A stretch of DNA of 61,756 nt from the NCBI GenBank assembly GCA_934351835.1, contig CAKRJP010000014.1, positions 1 to 61,756 on the forward strand, written 5' to 3'. The position numbers were made by a program, and so were the translations under genes. The notes below the pieces were generated by a model that saw only the letters and a program-made list of their open reading frames with translations, had not been told where the DNA came from and made no database searches. Shown in pieces: positions 33,250 through 41,504 of this stretch. This stretch comes from an uncultured Lachnospiraceae bacterium. Its GTDB lineage: Bacteria; Bacillota; Clostridia; Lachnospirales; Lachnospiraceae. Within the stretch, counting starts at the first letter, position 1; the number at the start of each line of letters is the position of its first letter.

Positions 33250-34905
33250 ATGAGCAAGAGAAGTGAAAAAGTCTATGTAGTGGGTCACAAGAACCCGGAC
33301 ACAGACTCTATTTGTTCAGCAATTGCATATGCTAATCTGAAGCGAGAAGTGACCGGAGGAGATTACGTTGCAAGACGTGCCGGACAGATTAATGAAGAGA
33401 CCAATTATGTATTAAAGAAATTTGGGGTGACACCGCCGCCTGTATTAGAGAATGTAAAACTGCAGGTTAAGGATATGGATATTCACCAGATAGAGGGTGT
33501 GAATCCGAATATATCTATCCGTGATACCTGGGAGAAGATGAAGGCGAATGGGAATAAGACGATCCCGATTTTAAAAGACGAAGAATTAGTAGGAGTGATT
33601 TCTACAGGCGATATCGCGACATCTTATATGGATGTTATTGACAACAGGGTATTGTCCAAGGCAAGGACGCAGTACCGCAATATTTTAAAGACATTGAATG
33701 GCGAACTGCTGACAGGTAACCAGCATGGATATTTTACTCATGGTAAGGTACAGATCGCTGCATCAGATACCCATGTCATGCACGAACTGATTGAACAGGA
33801 TGATCTGGTGATTTTAGGAAATCTGTATGAATCCCAGATGTGTGCAATCGAGATTGATGTAAGCTGTATGGTCATCTGTATTCCGGGGGAGGATGAGGAG
33901 ATCGCGGCAGATGTGATTGAGAAGGCTGAAGAGAAGAATATTGTGATTATTAAGACGGCATATGATACATTTACCGTAGCAAGATTGATCAACCAGAGTA
34001 TTCCGGTTAAAGAATATATGACAAGGATGCCACTTGAGACATTTAGCATGGTGGATTATGTGGACGATATCCGAGATGTCATGGGTAAGAAAAAATACCG
34101 TGATTTTCCGATTTTAGATGAAGATGGAAGATTCCAGGGATTTGTTTCAAGAAGACGTTTCCTGACGACTCAGAAAAAACAGGTGATTCTGGTGGATCAT
34201 AACGAGAAGTCTCAGGCAGTTGATGGAATCGAAGAGGCAGATATTGTGGAGATTATTGATCACCACAGACTTGGAAGTCTTGAGACTGTGGGACCGGTAT
34301 TTTTCAGAAATCAGCCGGTAGGTTGTACGGCGACGATCATTTATCAGATGTATGAGGAACATGAAATCCCGATCACACCGGTGATCGCAGGATTGCTCTG
34401 CTGTGCGATCATATCGGATACGTTATTATTCCGTTCACCGACTTGCACGAGAATGGATGAGAGTATCGCAAACCGTCTGGCAAGGATTGCAGATATTGAT
34501 CTGGAAGAGACTGCACAGGAGATGTTCCAGGCAGGTAGTGACCTAAAGGGTAAATCAGCCGAAGAAATCTGTTTCCAGGATTTCAAGCAGTTTAAGGTCA
34601 ATGATGTATCCTTTGGTGTCGGACAGATCAGTTCTATCAGCAAAGAAGAACTTCGGGAGATCAAGAGTGTATTGGCACCGCATCTGCCGGAGGTATTGAA
34701 GGAGAACAATCTTCAGATGATCTACTTTATGCTGACAGATATTCTGGATGAGTCTACAGAGTTGATTTGTTGTGGAGAGAATGCAAAGGAGCGTGTGCTG
34801 GATGCATTTGATCTGAGCGAGCATACTAACCGTGTGATCTTAAACGGTGTGGTATCAAGAAAGAAACAGCTGATTCCTACATTGATGGCGACTTTCCAGG
34901 AATAA
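33250..34905 (+). CDS. ppaC: manganese-dependent inorganic pyrophosphatase with CBS and DRTGG domains
   Basis: This family II (DHH) pyrophosphatase hydrolyses PPi from biosynthetic reactions. The 551-residue protein splits the DHH domain: an N-terminal part with VVGHKNPDTDSICSAIAYA, then a regulatory insert of about 240 residues (CBS, DRTGG-like segment, CBS; about 70-310), then DHHRLG (the DHH motif), the metal-binding core and the DHHA2 domain with SRKKQL near the C-terminus. CBS-PPases of this type are regulated by adenine nucleotides. ATG 33250 follows AAAGGTGG; the longer in-frame ATG at 33145 has no ribosome binding site. Confidence 0.94.
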   Translation: MSKRSEKVYVVGHKNPDTDSICSAIAYANLKREVTGGDYVARRAGQINEETNYVLKKFGVTPPPVLENVKLQVKDMDIHQIEGVNPNISIRDTWEKMKANGNKTIPILKDEELVGVISTGDIATSYMDVIDNRVLSKARTQYRNILKTLNGELLTGNQHGYFTHGKVQIAASDTHVMHELIEQDDLVILGNLYESQMCAIEIDVSCMVICIPGEDEEIAADVIEKAEEKNIVIIKTAYDTFTVARLINQSIPVKEYMTRMPLETFSMVDYVDDIRDVMGKKKYRDFPILDEDGRFQGFVSRRRFLTTQKKQVILVDHNEKSQAVDGIEEADIVEIIDHHRLGSLETVGPVFFRNQPVGCTATIIYQMYEEHEIPITPVIAGLLCCAIISDTLLFRSPTCTRMDESIANRLARIADIDLEETAQEMFQAGSDLKGKSAEEICFQDFKQFKVNDVSFGVGQISSISKEELREIKSVLAPHLPEVLKENNLQMIYFMLTDILDESTELICCGENAKERVLDAFDLSEHTNRVILNGVVSRKKQLIPTLMATFQE

Positions 34906-34972
34906 TACAGGTGTGATGTGTGTGTAGATATACATATATAAAATAGAGAATAGATTCAGAAAGGTTAAGAAG

Positions 34973-35542
34973 ATGGGAAAACAGATATGGAAACCGGGAA
35001 ATATGTTATATCCGCTGCCGGCGGTTATGGTCAGTTGTGGAGATCAAGAAGGAAATAGCAATATTCTGACAATTGCGTGGACCGGGACGGTCTGCACGAA
35101 TCCTCCGATGTTATATATATCTGTGAGACCGGAACGTTATTCGCATCATATGATAGAGGAAACCGGAGAATTTGTGGTGAATCTTACAACAGAAGATCTT
35201 GCATATGCCACCGACTGGTGTGGAGTAAGGTCCGGAAAAGATGTGGATAAATGGGCAGAGATGAAGCTTACGAAGGGGAAGGCAGAGAAACTTAAGTATG
35301 CTCCGACAATTAGCGAAAGCCCAGTGAATATAGAGTGTAAAGTTTCTGAGATCAAACGTCTGGGATCGCATGATATGTTCCTGGCGAATGTAGTATCGGT
35401 GCAGGTGGATGAATCTTATATGCAGGAAAATGGAAAGTTCGAATTAAGTGATACGGGGCTTTTAGCGTATTCCCATGGTGAATATCTGGGGCTTGGTGAG
35501 AAAAAGGGGACATTCGGATGGAGTGTCAGAAAAAATAAATAA
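34973..35542 (+). CDS. flavin reductase-like FMN-binding protein
   Basis: This 189-residue protein is of the flavin reductase domain family (split-barrel FMN binding). The region PLPAVMVSCGDQEGNSNILTIAWTGTVCTNPPMLYISVRPERYSH fits the FMN-binding strand-loop pattern, followed by EFVVNLTTEDLAYATDWCGVRSGKDVDKW. It probably binds FMN in the cytoplasm and reduces a flavin or other small acceptor with NAD(P)H or ferredoxin-derived electrons; the substrate cannot be read. GAAAGG precedes ATG 34973. It appears monocistronic and ends at a bidirectional terminator. Confidence 0.88.
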   Translation: MGKQIWKPGNMLYPLPAVMVSCGDQEGNSNILTIAWTGTVCTNPPMLYISVRPERYSHHMIEETGEFVVNLTTEDLAYATDWCGVRSGKDVDKWAEMKLTKGKAEKLKYAPTISESPVNIECKVSEIKRLGSHDMFLANVVSVQVDESYMQENGKFELSDTGLLAYSHGEYLGLGEKKGTFGWSVRKNK

Positions 35543-35554
35543 GTGATAATATGT

Positions 35555-35595
35555 AAGAAAGGTTTCCGTAGGATGTGCGGAAACCTTTCTTGCTT
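35555..35595. terminator. bidirectional terminator
   Basis: AAGAAAGGTTTCCG (35556-35569) pairs with CGGAAACCTTTCTT (35578-35591). The symmetry allows use by the flavin reductase gene (plus) and the convergent MATE gene (minus). Confidence 0.85.
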
Positions 35596-35645
35596 ATACG
35601 AAGAACTGAAGGATTCCAGTGCCTTGGTCCATCGTGTGATATGTA

Positions 35646-37037
35646 CTATGCATCAACAGATGCTAATGGTTCGATTTTCTTTCGATAGATACGGATCAGT
35701 AAAATCGAGGATAAGATAAAGGATACAATCTCAGAAATCGGGATTGCCCACCATACCATGGATAATCCGAAAACATGTGCAAAGATATAGGCGACCGGAA
35801 GAATCACCAGCAGCTGTCTGGCGACCGATACGATCAGGCTGTAAACACCATTTCCAAGAGCCTGGAATACAGAACCGACGATGATAGAATATCCGACAAA
35901 TAAGAAACTCAAACTGATCGTTCGGAATGCAGGAACACCGATCTCAAGCATATGATTGGAAGCATCGAACAGGTTTTTTAATAAGAAACCTGAACTTGTC
36001 TGGAAAATCACAAGTCCAATCATCATAATGCAGATAGCAATCAAAACACTTAATTTTGCTGTCTGTGTGATACGTTTCTTGTGTCTGGCACCGTAATTGT
36101 ATGCAATGATCGGGATCATACCATTGTTGAGTCCGAAGACCGGCATAAAGATAAAACTCTGCAATTTGTAGTATACACCGAAAACAGCGGCAGCCGTTGA
36201 TGAGAATGGCAGCAGGATCTTGTTCATGCCAAAGGTCATAACAGAAGTGATTGCCTGCATAATGATAGAAGGAATACCAACTTCATAAATTCGGGCAATG
36301 GTCTTTGCGTGTGGACGAAAGCCTTTCATATTTAAATTGATTTCTTTATTTTTGGTCAGATTAAAGAAAAATGAAAGACATACAGCGACTGTCTGTCCGG
36401 TGATCGTGGCAACTGCGGCCCCCACAACTTCAAGTCTTGGGAAACCAAAGAGTCCGAAGATCATAATTGGGTCCAGGATGATATTAATAATGGCTCCGGT
36501 TCCCTGAGTGATCATATTGTAAATTGTTTTTCCGGTAGACTGCAGCAGACGCTCGAAAGTAATCTGTAAAAAAATACCGGCGGAGCAGATTGTGATGATT
36601 GTCATATACTGTGTGCCGTAATTTACAATGTCCGGATTGTCAGTCTGGATAGCAAAGAAAGAGTGTGATCCGATTCCGCCCAGGATTGCAAATATGATAC
36701 AACTGACGATTCCAAGAAATAAACCATTTCTTGCCGCATTGTTAGCACCGGTAAAATCTTTTTCCCCGAGATTGCGGGATAAGAGAGCATTAATGCCAAC
36801 GCCTGTACCTGATGCAACAGCGATCATTAAGGTCTGGATCGGAAATGCCAGAGAAACAGCGGTCAGCGCATCTTCGCTGATCTGTGCCACAAACATGCTG
36901 TCTACAATATTATAAAGTGCCTGTACCAACATAGAGATCATCATTGGCAGTGACATAGAAACCAATAATTTAGGAACAGGCATCGTCCCCATCTTGTTTT
37001 CTGTAACGGGGGCATTTGATGTCTTTGTATTTGTCAT
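35646..37037 (-). CDS. MATE family efflux transporter
   Basis: This 463-residue multidrug and toxin extrusion-type exporter has two MatE halves of six hydrophobic helices each, with the conserved opening MSLPMMISMLVQALYNIVDSMFVAQI and ALTAVSLAFPIQTLMIA. It is expected to be a cation-coupled antiporter in the cytoplasmic membrane; the substrate is unknown. The start at 37037 follows AAGGAGGA (minus strand, 37050-37043); a longer frame upstream crosses the promoter. Confidence 0.9.
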   Translation of the reverse strand: MTNTKTSNAPVTENKMGTMPVPKLLVSMSLPMMISMLVQALYNIVDSMFVAQISEDALTAVSLAFPIQTLMIAVASGTGVGINALLSRNLGEKDFTGANNAARNGLFLGIVSCIIFAILGGIGSHSFFAIQTDNPDIVNYGTQYMTIITICSAGIFLQITFERLLQSTGKTIYNMITQGTGAIINIILDPIMIFGLFGFPRLEVVGAAVATITGQTVAVCLSFFFNLTKNKEINLNMKGFRPHAKTIARIYEVGIPSIIMQAITSVMTFGMNKILLPFSSTAAAVFGVYYKLQSFIFMPVFGLNNGMIPIIAYNYGARHKKRITQTAKLSVLIAICIMMIGLVIFQTSSGFLLKNLFDASNHMLEIGVPAFRTISLSFLFVGYSIIVGSVFQALGNGVYSLIVSVARQLLVILPVAYIFAHVFGLSMVWWAIPISEIVSFILSSILLIRIYRKKIEPLASVDA

Positions 37038-37077
37038 AAAAATCCTCCTTTGATAACAATATAAAAACAATTCTTTT

Positions 37078-37106
37078 ATTATAACATTACATAAGAAGAT
37101 AGGCAA
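37078..37106 (-). promoter_or_regulatory. MATE gene promoter
   Basis: On the minus strand, TTGCCT (37106-37101), a 17-bp spacer and TATAAT (37083-37078) precede the start by about 40 bases. Confidence 0.65.
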
Positions 37107-37190
37107 TAAGTTGTTCTGATGTCATTTACATATAGAAAATCATTGTTTCATATAATAAAGAGTGTGAGATGGAATAGGGGATCATATATT

Positions 37191-37940
37191 ATGGAAAGAA
37201 ATCAAATAAAGTATGTTATAAAAATGCTGGGCGGAGTTATCTTTGCGTGCTGTCTTTTACAGATGACAGGGTGGTTGCATAGCTCAGGCCTTCGACAGAA
37301 AAATGAGTTAAACGAGACTGTTGAGAAAGAGACAGCCGGACATGTGAAGACAGAGCAGGAAATCAAAGGACTTCAGTTAGAAGAACCACCGCAGGTGGCA
37401 CTTACATTTGATGATGGACCAAGTGAAAAATACACGGGAAAACTTCTGGACGGATTAAAAATGCGTGGGGTGAAAGCAACGTTTTTCCTTATTGGAGAAA
37501 ATGCTGAAAAATATCCGGAGTTGGTTAGGCGTCTCGATGAGGAAGGGCATTTGATTGGAAATCATACCTATCATCATGTACAGATTGAAAAACTGCCAGA
37601 TGAAGAGGCAGTAAAAGAGGTGGAGCAAACGGATGCTGTAATCTATCAGATTACAGGAAAGCATACGGAATATATGCGCCCGCCGTTTGGAGAGTGGAAG
37701 AAAAATCTGGAGTATAAGATGCAGATCCTTCCGGTTTTGTGGAGTATTGATACCTTAGACTGGACAACAAAAAATGAAGATGAAATTGTGAACAGGGTAG
37801 TGACGGATGTGGGTGAAGGTGATATTATTTTAATGCATGACTGCTATGAATCCAGTGTCAAGGCGGCGCTGCGTATTGTAGATTATTTGCAGACAGAAGG
37901 ATTTGAACTGGTGACGGCAGACAGACTGATCATGGAGTGA
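37191..37940 (+). CDS. polysaccharide deacetylase family protein
   Basis: This NodB-type carbohydrate esterase 4 protein has 249 residues and probably removes N-acetyl groups from a cell-wall glycan such as peptidoglycan. An N-terminal uncleaved signal anchor (VIKMLGGVIFACCLLQMTGWL) exports it. The catalytic motifs are TFDDGP (about 72-77), the metal-binding HTYHH (about 124-128), RPPFGEW, SIDTLDW and ILMHD. ATG 37191 is favoured because a TATAAT -10 lies at 37151-37156, downstream of the earlier ATG at 37119. It is 16 bases upstream of rarA. Confidence 0.92.
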   Translation: MERNQIKYVIKMLGGVIFACCLLQMTGWLHSSGLRQKNELNETVEKETAGHVKTEQEIKGLQLEEPPQVALTFDDGPSEKYTGKLLDGLKMRGVKATFFLIGENAEKYPELVRRLDEEGHLIGNHTYHHVQIEKLPDEEAVKEVEQTDAVIYQITGKHTEYMRPPFGEWKKNLEYKMQILPVLWSIDTLDWTTKNEDEIVNRVVTDVGEGDIILMHDCYESSVKAALRIVDYLQTEGFELVTADRLIME

Positions 37941-37956
37941 TGAAAGGACATACAAC

Positions 37957-39276
37957 ATGGATTTATTTGATTATGTAAGAGAAAAAAGTATGGATAAAGA
38001 GTCGCCGTTGGCATCGAGGCTACGTCCGACGACGTTGGAAGAAGTTGTCGGTCAGCAACATATTATAGGAAAAGATAAGTTATTGTATCGGGCAATCAAG
38101 GCTGACAAGATTAGTTCGATTATTTTTTATGGTCCTCCGGGAACCGGAAAGACGACGCTGGCAAAAGTGATCGCGAATACCACCAGTGCAGAATTTACGC
38201 AGATTAATGCGACGGTAGCCGGCAAAAAAGATATGGAAGAAGTTGTGAAAAAGGCAAAAGATACTTTGGGAATGTTTCAGAAAAAGACAATTTTATTTGT
38301 CGATGAGATCCACAGATTTAATAAGAGCCAGCAGGATTATCTGTTGCCGTTTGTGGAGGATGGAACGATTATTCTGATTGGTGCGACAACAGAAAATCCA
38401 TATTTCGAGGTAAATGGAGCGTTAATTTCAAGATCGAGCATTTTTGAACTGCGCCCGTTAGAGAAAGAAGACATTAAGACGATTCTGTTAAGAGCAGTTA
38501 ATGATACGGAAAAAGGTATGGGAAGTTACCATGCACAGATTGATGAAGATGCACTTGAATTTCTGTCAGATATTGCAGGCGGCGATGCAAGAAATGCACT
38601 GAATGCTATTGAACTTGGAGTGTTGACTACAGAGCGCAGTGAAGATGGCATCATACATATTACATTGGATGTGGCATCGGAATGTATTCAGAAGAGGGTC
38701 GTGCGATACGATAAAGACGGTGACAATCATTATGATACGATTTCTGCATTCATTAAAAGTATGCGAGGTTCTGATCCGGATGCGGCTGTTTATTATCTGG
38801 CGAAAATGCTTTATGCCGGCGAAGATGTCAAATTTATTGCACGGCGCATAATGATCTGCGCATCTGAGGATGTGGGAAATGCAGATCCTATGGCACTTAC
38901 TGTAGCAGTGTCGGCGGCACAGGCAGTGGAGAGAGTCGGAATGCCGGAGGCGCAGATTATTTTATCACAGGCCGTGCTTTATATTGCCACAGCACCAAAG
39001 AGCAATTCAGCAGTAAATGCAATCAGTGCGGCGATGGAAAATGTCCGGACACATAAGACAACGGTGCCATCGCATTTGCAGGATGCCCATTATAAATCGT
39101 CAGGAAAACTTGGACATGGTGTGGGATATAAGTATGCACATGATTATCCGAATCATTATGTCAGACAGCAGTATCTTCCGAATGAGATTGTGGGAGCAAA
39201 ATTCTATGAACCGGGAGACAACGGCCATGAAAAAGAAATAAAGGCATGGATGAAGCATATTAAGGAAGAATCATAG
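37957..39276 (+). CDS. rarA: replication-associated recombination protein RarA (MgsA)
   Basis: This AAA+ ATPase of the clamp-loader-like RarA/MgsA/WRNIP1 family acts at stalled replication forks. The 439-residue protein begins with RPTTLEEVVGQQHIIG, then Walker A YGPPGTGKTT (about 58-67), Walker B LFVDEIHRFNKSQQD, sensor GATTENP and SRSSIFEL, with the MgsA C-terminal tetramerisation domain (SAMRGSDPDAA-like, KSNSAVNA and YKYAHDYPNHYVRQQYLP). Confidence 0.95.
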   Translation: MDLFDYVREKSMDKESPLASRLRPTTLEEVVGQQHIIGKDKLLYRAIKADKISSIIFYGPPGTGKTTLAKVIANTTSAEFTQINATVAGKKDMEEVVKKAKDTLGMFQKKTILFVDEIHRFNKSQQDYLLPFVEDGTIILIGATTENPYFEVNGALISRSSIFELRPLEKEDIKTILLRAVNDTEKGMGSYHAQIDEDALEFLSDIAGGDARNALNAIELGVLTTERSEDGIIHITLDVASECIQKRVVRYDKDGDNHYDTISAFIKSMRGSDPDAAVYYLAKMLYAGEDVKFIARRIMICASEDVGNADPMALTVAVSAAQAVERVGMPEAQIILSQAVLYIATAPKSNSAVNAISAAMENVRTHKTTVPSHLQDAHYKSSGKLGHGVGYKYAHDYPNHYVRQQYLPNEIVGAKFYEPGDNGHEKEIKAWMKHIKEES

Positions 39277-39308
39277 AAAATAGAAATCTCAGAGAGGAAA
39301 TTATAAAT

Positions 39309-39668
39309 ATGCAGGAACATACACACGAGCATGCTCATACGCATGAAATACACAGCCATGAAACTGGAGCACACAGCCATGAGCATGGACCACACAAACA
39401 TGTGCACAGCTTGCAGGAGAAAAAATCGGTGATCAATCGTCTTTCGAGGGCCATCGGACATATGGAGGCGGTAAAGAGAATGGTGGAAAATGATGCTGAC
39501 TGCAGTGAGGTATTGATGCAGCTTGCAGCAGTCAGATCGGCAATCAACAACACCGGAAAGCTGGTGCTTAAAAATCATATTTCCCACTGTATTGTGGAAG
39601 CTGTGGAGGAAAATGATCAGGATGCGATTGAGGCACTGAATCAGGCAATCGATAAATTTGTAAAATAA
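39309..39668 (+). CDS. CsoR-family metal-sensing repressor with His-rich N-terminal tail
   Basis: This 119-residue protein is of the CsoR/RcnR/FrmR (DUF156) family, all-helical DNA-binding repressors released by metal or small-molecule ligation. The core (NRLSRAIGHMEAVKRMVENDADCSEVLMQLAAVRSAINN) has the Cu(I)-CsoR ligand pattern C65, H90, C94 with CsoR spacing (25 then 4). The first 33 residues contain 13 histidines in an HxH pattern, absent from ordinary CsoR. No copper ATPase or chaperone is adjacent, so it may act in trans on distant genes. The tail could buffer Ni, Zn or Cu; the true effector is unknown. Confidence 0.88.
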   Translation: MQEHTHEHAHTHEIHSHETGAHSHEHGPHKHVHSLQEKKSVINRLSRAIGHMEAVKRMVENDADCSEVLMQLAAVRSAINNTGKLVLKNHISHCIVEAVEENDQDAIEALNQAIDKFVK

Positions 39669-39680
39669 TAATAAAGAGTG

Positions 39681-39709
39681 TTGACAAAAAGAAATGGTAG
39701 TGCTACATT
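39681..39709 (+). promoter_or_regulatory. hrcA operon promoter
   Basis: TTGACA (39681-39686), 17 bp, TACATT (39704-39709). The CIRCE element follows from about +9. Confidence 0.8.
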
Positions 39710-39724
39710 AATAGTCGAAAGGTG

Positions 39725-39751
39725 TTAGCACTCAAAATAAAAGAGTGCTAA
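39725..39751 (+). promoter_or_regulatory. CIRCE operator (HrcA binding site)
   Basis: This is a perfect TTAGCACTC-N9-GAGTGCTAA inverted repeat in the leader of hrcA. HrcA bound here represses the chaperone operon until heat or misfolded protein titrates GroEL. Confidence 0.98.
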
Positions 39752-39776
39752 TAAAAACTGAAAGGAGGAAGACGCG

Positions 39777-40817
39777 ATGGGAATGCAGGAATTGAGCGAC
39801 AGAAAACTGAAGATTTTACATGCAATCATTCAGAATTATCTGGAGACAGGAGAACCGGTTGGTTCCAGAACAATTTCCAAGTATTCCGATCTTAACTTGA
39901 GTTCAGCAACCATTCGTAATGAGATGGCTGATCTGGAAGAGTTGGGATATATCATCCAGCCACATACATCGGCGGGGCGTATTCCTTCAGATAAGGGTTA
40001 CAGACTTTATGTGGATATGTTAATGAGCGAGAAAGAACAGGAATTAACAGAGATGCATGAGCAGATGCTTGAGAAAGCTGACAAGATGGATCAGTTACTG
40101 AAGCAGGCGGCGAAGGTACTGGCTAACAATACCAATTATGCAACACTGGTTTCCAGTCCAATGAATAATTCTAATAAGATTAAGTTCATTCAGCTGTCCA
40201 TGGTAGATGAAGAACAGGTTATAGCAGTCATTGTTCTCGGTGGCAACGTGATCAAGAATAAAATCATTGATATTGACGAACCATTGAGCAATGAAAGTCT
40301 GTTGAAACTGAATATGCTTCTTAACACGACACTGAATGGAATGCCGATCGAAGAGATCAATCTTGGACTGATCGCGAGGTTAAAAGAACAGGCAGGAATC
40401 CACAGTGAAGTAGTAGGCAATGTATTGGATGCAGTGGCAGATGCCATTCAGATTGATGAAGATATGCAGATCTACACCAGTGGTGCAACGAACATCTTCA
40501 AGTATCCGGAACTTAGTGATAAGCAGAGTGCACAGGAGATTATCAATGCATTCGAAGAGAAGCAGCAGCTTACAGAACTGGTAACCCAGACACTTTCAAG
40601 GGAAGACAGTACAGGGATTCAGGTTTACATCGGAGACGAGACACCGGTAGACACCATGAAGGATTGCAGTATCGTGACAGCGACTTACGAGTTAGGCGAG
40701 GGCGTAAAAGGAACGATTGGAATTGTCGGACCGAAGAGAATGGATTATGAACATGTATTATCATCTATGAAACGTCTCCAGAATGAACTGGATCAGATGT
40801 TTCATAAGAAAGAATAG
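39777..40817 (+). CDS. hrcA: heat-inducible transcription repressor HrcA
   Basis: This 346-residue repressor binds the CIRCE element just upstream. An N-terminal winged helix (LSDRKLKILHAIIQNYLETGEPVGSRTISKYSDLNLSSATIRNEMADLEELGYI) is followed by the GAF-like regulatory domain and the C-terminal VGPKRMDYEHVLSSMKRL signature. AAAGGAGGA precedes ATG 39777; a second in-frame ATG is at 39783. It is first in the hrcA-grpE-dnaK-dnaJ operon and so is autoregulated. Confidence 0.97.
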   Translation: MGMQELSDRKLKILHAIIQNYLETGEPVGSRTISKYSDLNLSSATIRNEMADLEELGYIIQPHTSAGRIPSDKGYRLYVDMLMSEKEQELTEMHEQMLEKADKMDQLLKQAAKVLANNTNYATLVSSPMNNSNKIKFIQLSMVDEEQVIAVIVLGGNVIKNKIIDIDEPLSNESLLKLNMLLNTTLNGMPIEEINLGLIARLKEQAGIHSEVVGNVLDAVADAIQIDEDMQIYTSGATNIFKYPELSDKQSAQEIINAFEEKQQLTELVTQTLSREDSTGIQVYIGDETPVDTMKDCSIVTATYELGEGVKGTIGIVGPKRMDYEHVLSSMKRLQNELDQMFHKKE

Positions 40818-40834
40818 AGAAAGGTGGTTAACCC

Positions 40835-41476
40835 TTGGAGAATAAGCAGGAAAAAAGCCAGGAAGAGATGGTAAAGGAAGCTGTAGAGGAAGCTAAGAAA
40901 AATGCTGCCGAAGCAGGAATTCCTGAGGAAGAACCGGAAACAGAAGATGCAGAGAAAACTGCAGAGACTTCTGACGAAGAACCGGAGAAAGAATCAGAAG
41001 AGGGAACTTCTAAAAGACTTTTTGGCAAGAAGAAAAAAGATAAAAAAGATGAGAAGATTGAGGAACTTACAGACAGAGTTGCTCGTCAGATGGCAGAGTT
41101 TGATAACTTCCGCAAGCGTACAGAGCGTGAGAAGTCACAGATGTATGAAGTTGGAGCGAAAGATATCATAGAAAAGATCCTTCCAATTGTTGACAACTTT
41201 GAGAGAGGTTTGGCAGCAGTTGCGGAAGATAAGAAAGAGGATCCATTTGTAGATGGTATGGATAAGATTTACAAACAGCTTATCACTACGCTAGAGAGTG
41301 CGGGTGTTACGCCAATCGAGGCAGTAGGAAAACCATTTGATCCGGAATTTCACAATGCAGTGATGCATATTGATGATGAGAGCCTGGAAGAGAACGTTGT
41401 AGTAGAAGAGTTCCAGAAGGGTTACATGTATCGCGACTGTGTTGTGAGACACAGTATGGTAAAGGTAGCAAACTAA
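40835..41476 (+). CDS. grpE: nucleotide exchange factor GrpE
   Basis: GrpE releases ADP from DnaK. The 213-residue protein begins with a long acidic, low-complexity segment (about 1-70, Glu/Lys-rich), then the coiled-coil (TDRVARQMAEFDNFRKRTEREK) and the C-terminal beta-domain with LPIVDNFERGL and GKPFDPEFHNAV...YRDCVVRHSMVKVA. The start is TTG 40835, eight bases after AAAGGTGG; no ATG fits. Confidence 0.95.
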   Translation: MENKQEKSQEEMVKEAVEEAKKNAAEAGIPEEEPETEDAEKTAETSDEEPEKESEEGTSKRLFGKKKKDKKDEKIEELTDRVARQMAEFDNFRKRTEREKSQMYEVGAKDIIEKILPIVDNFERGLAAVAEDKKEDPFVDGMDKIYKQLITTLESAGVTPIEAVGKPFDPEFHNAVMHIDDESLEENVVVEEFQKGYMYRDCVVRHSMVKVAN

Positions 41477-41504
41477 TTTTAGAATAAATCAGGAGGTATT
41501 CATT

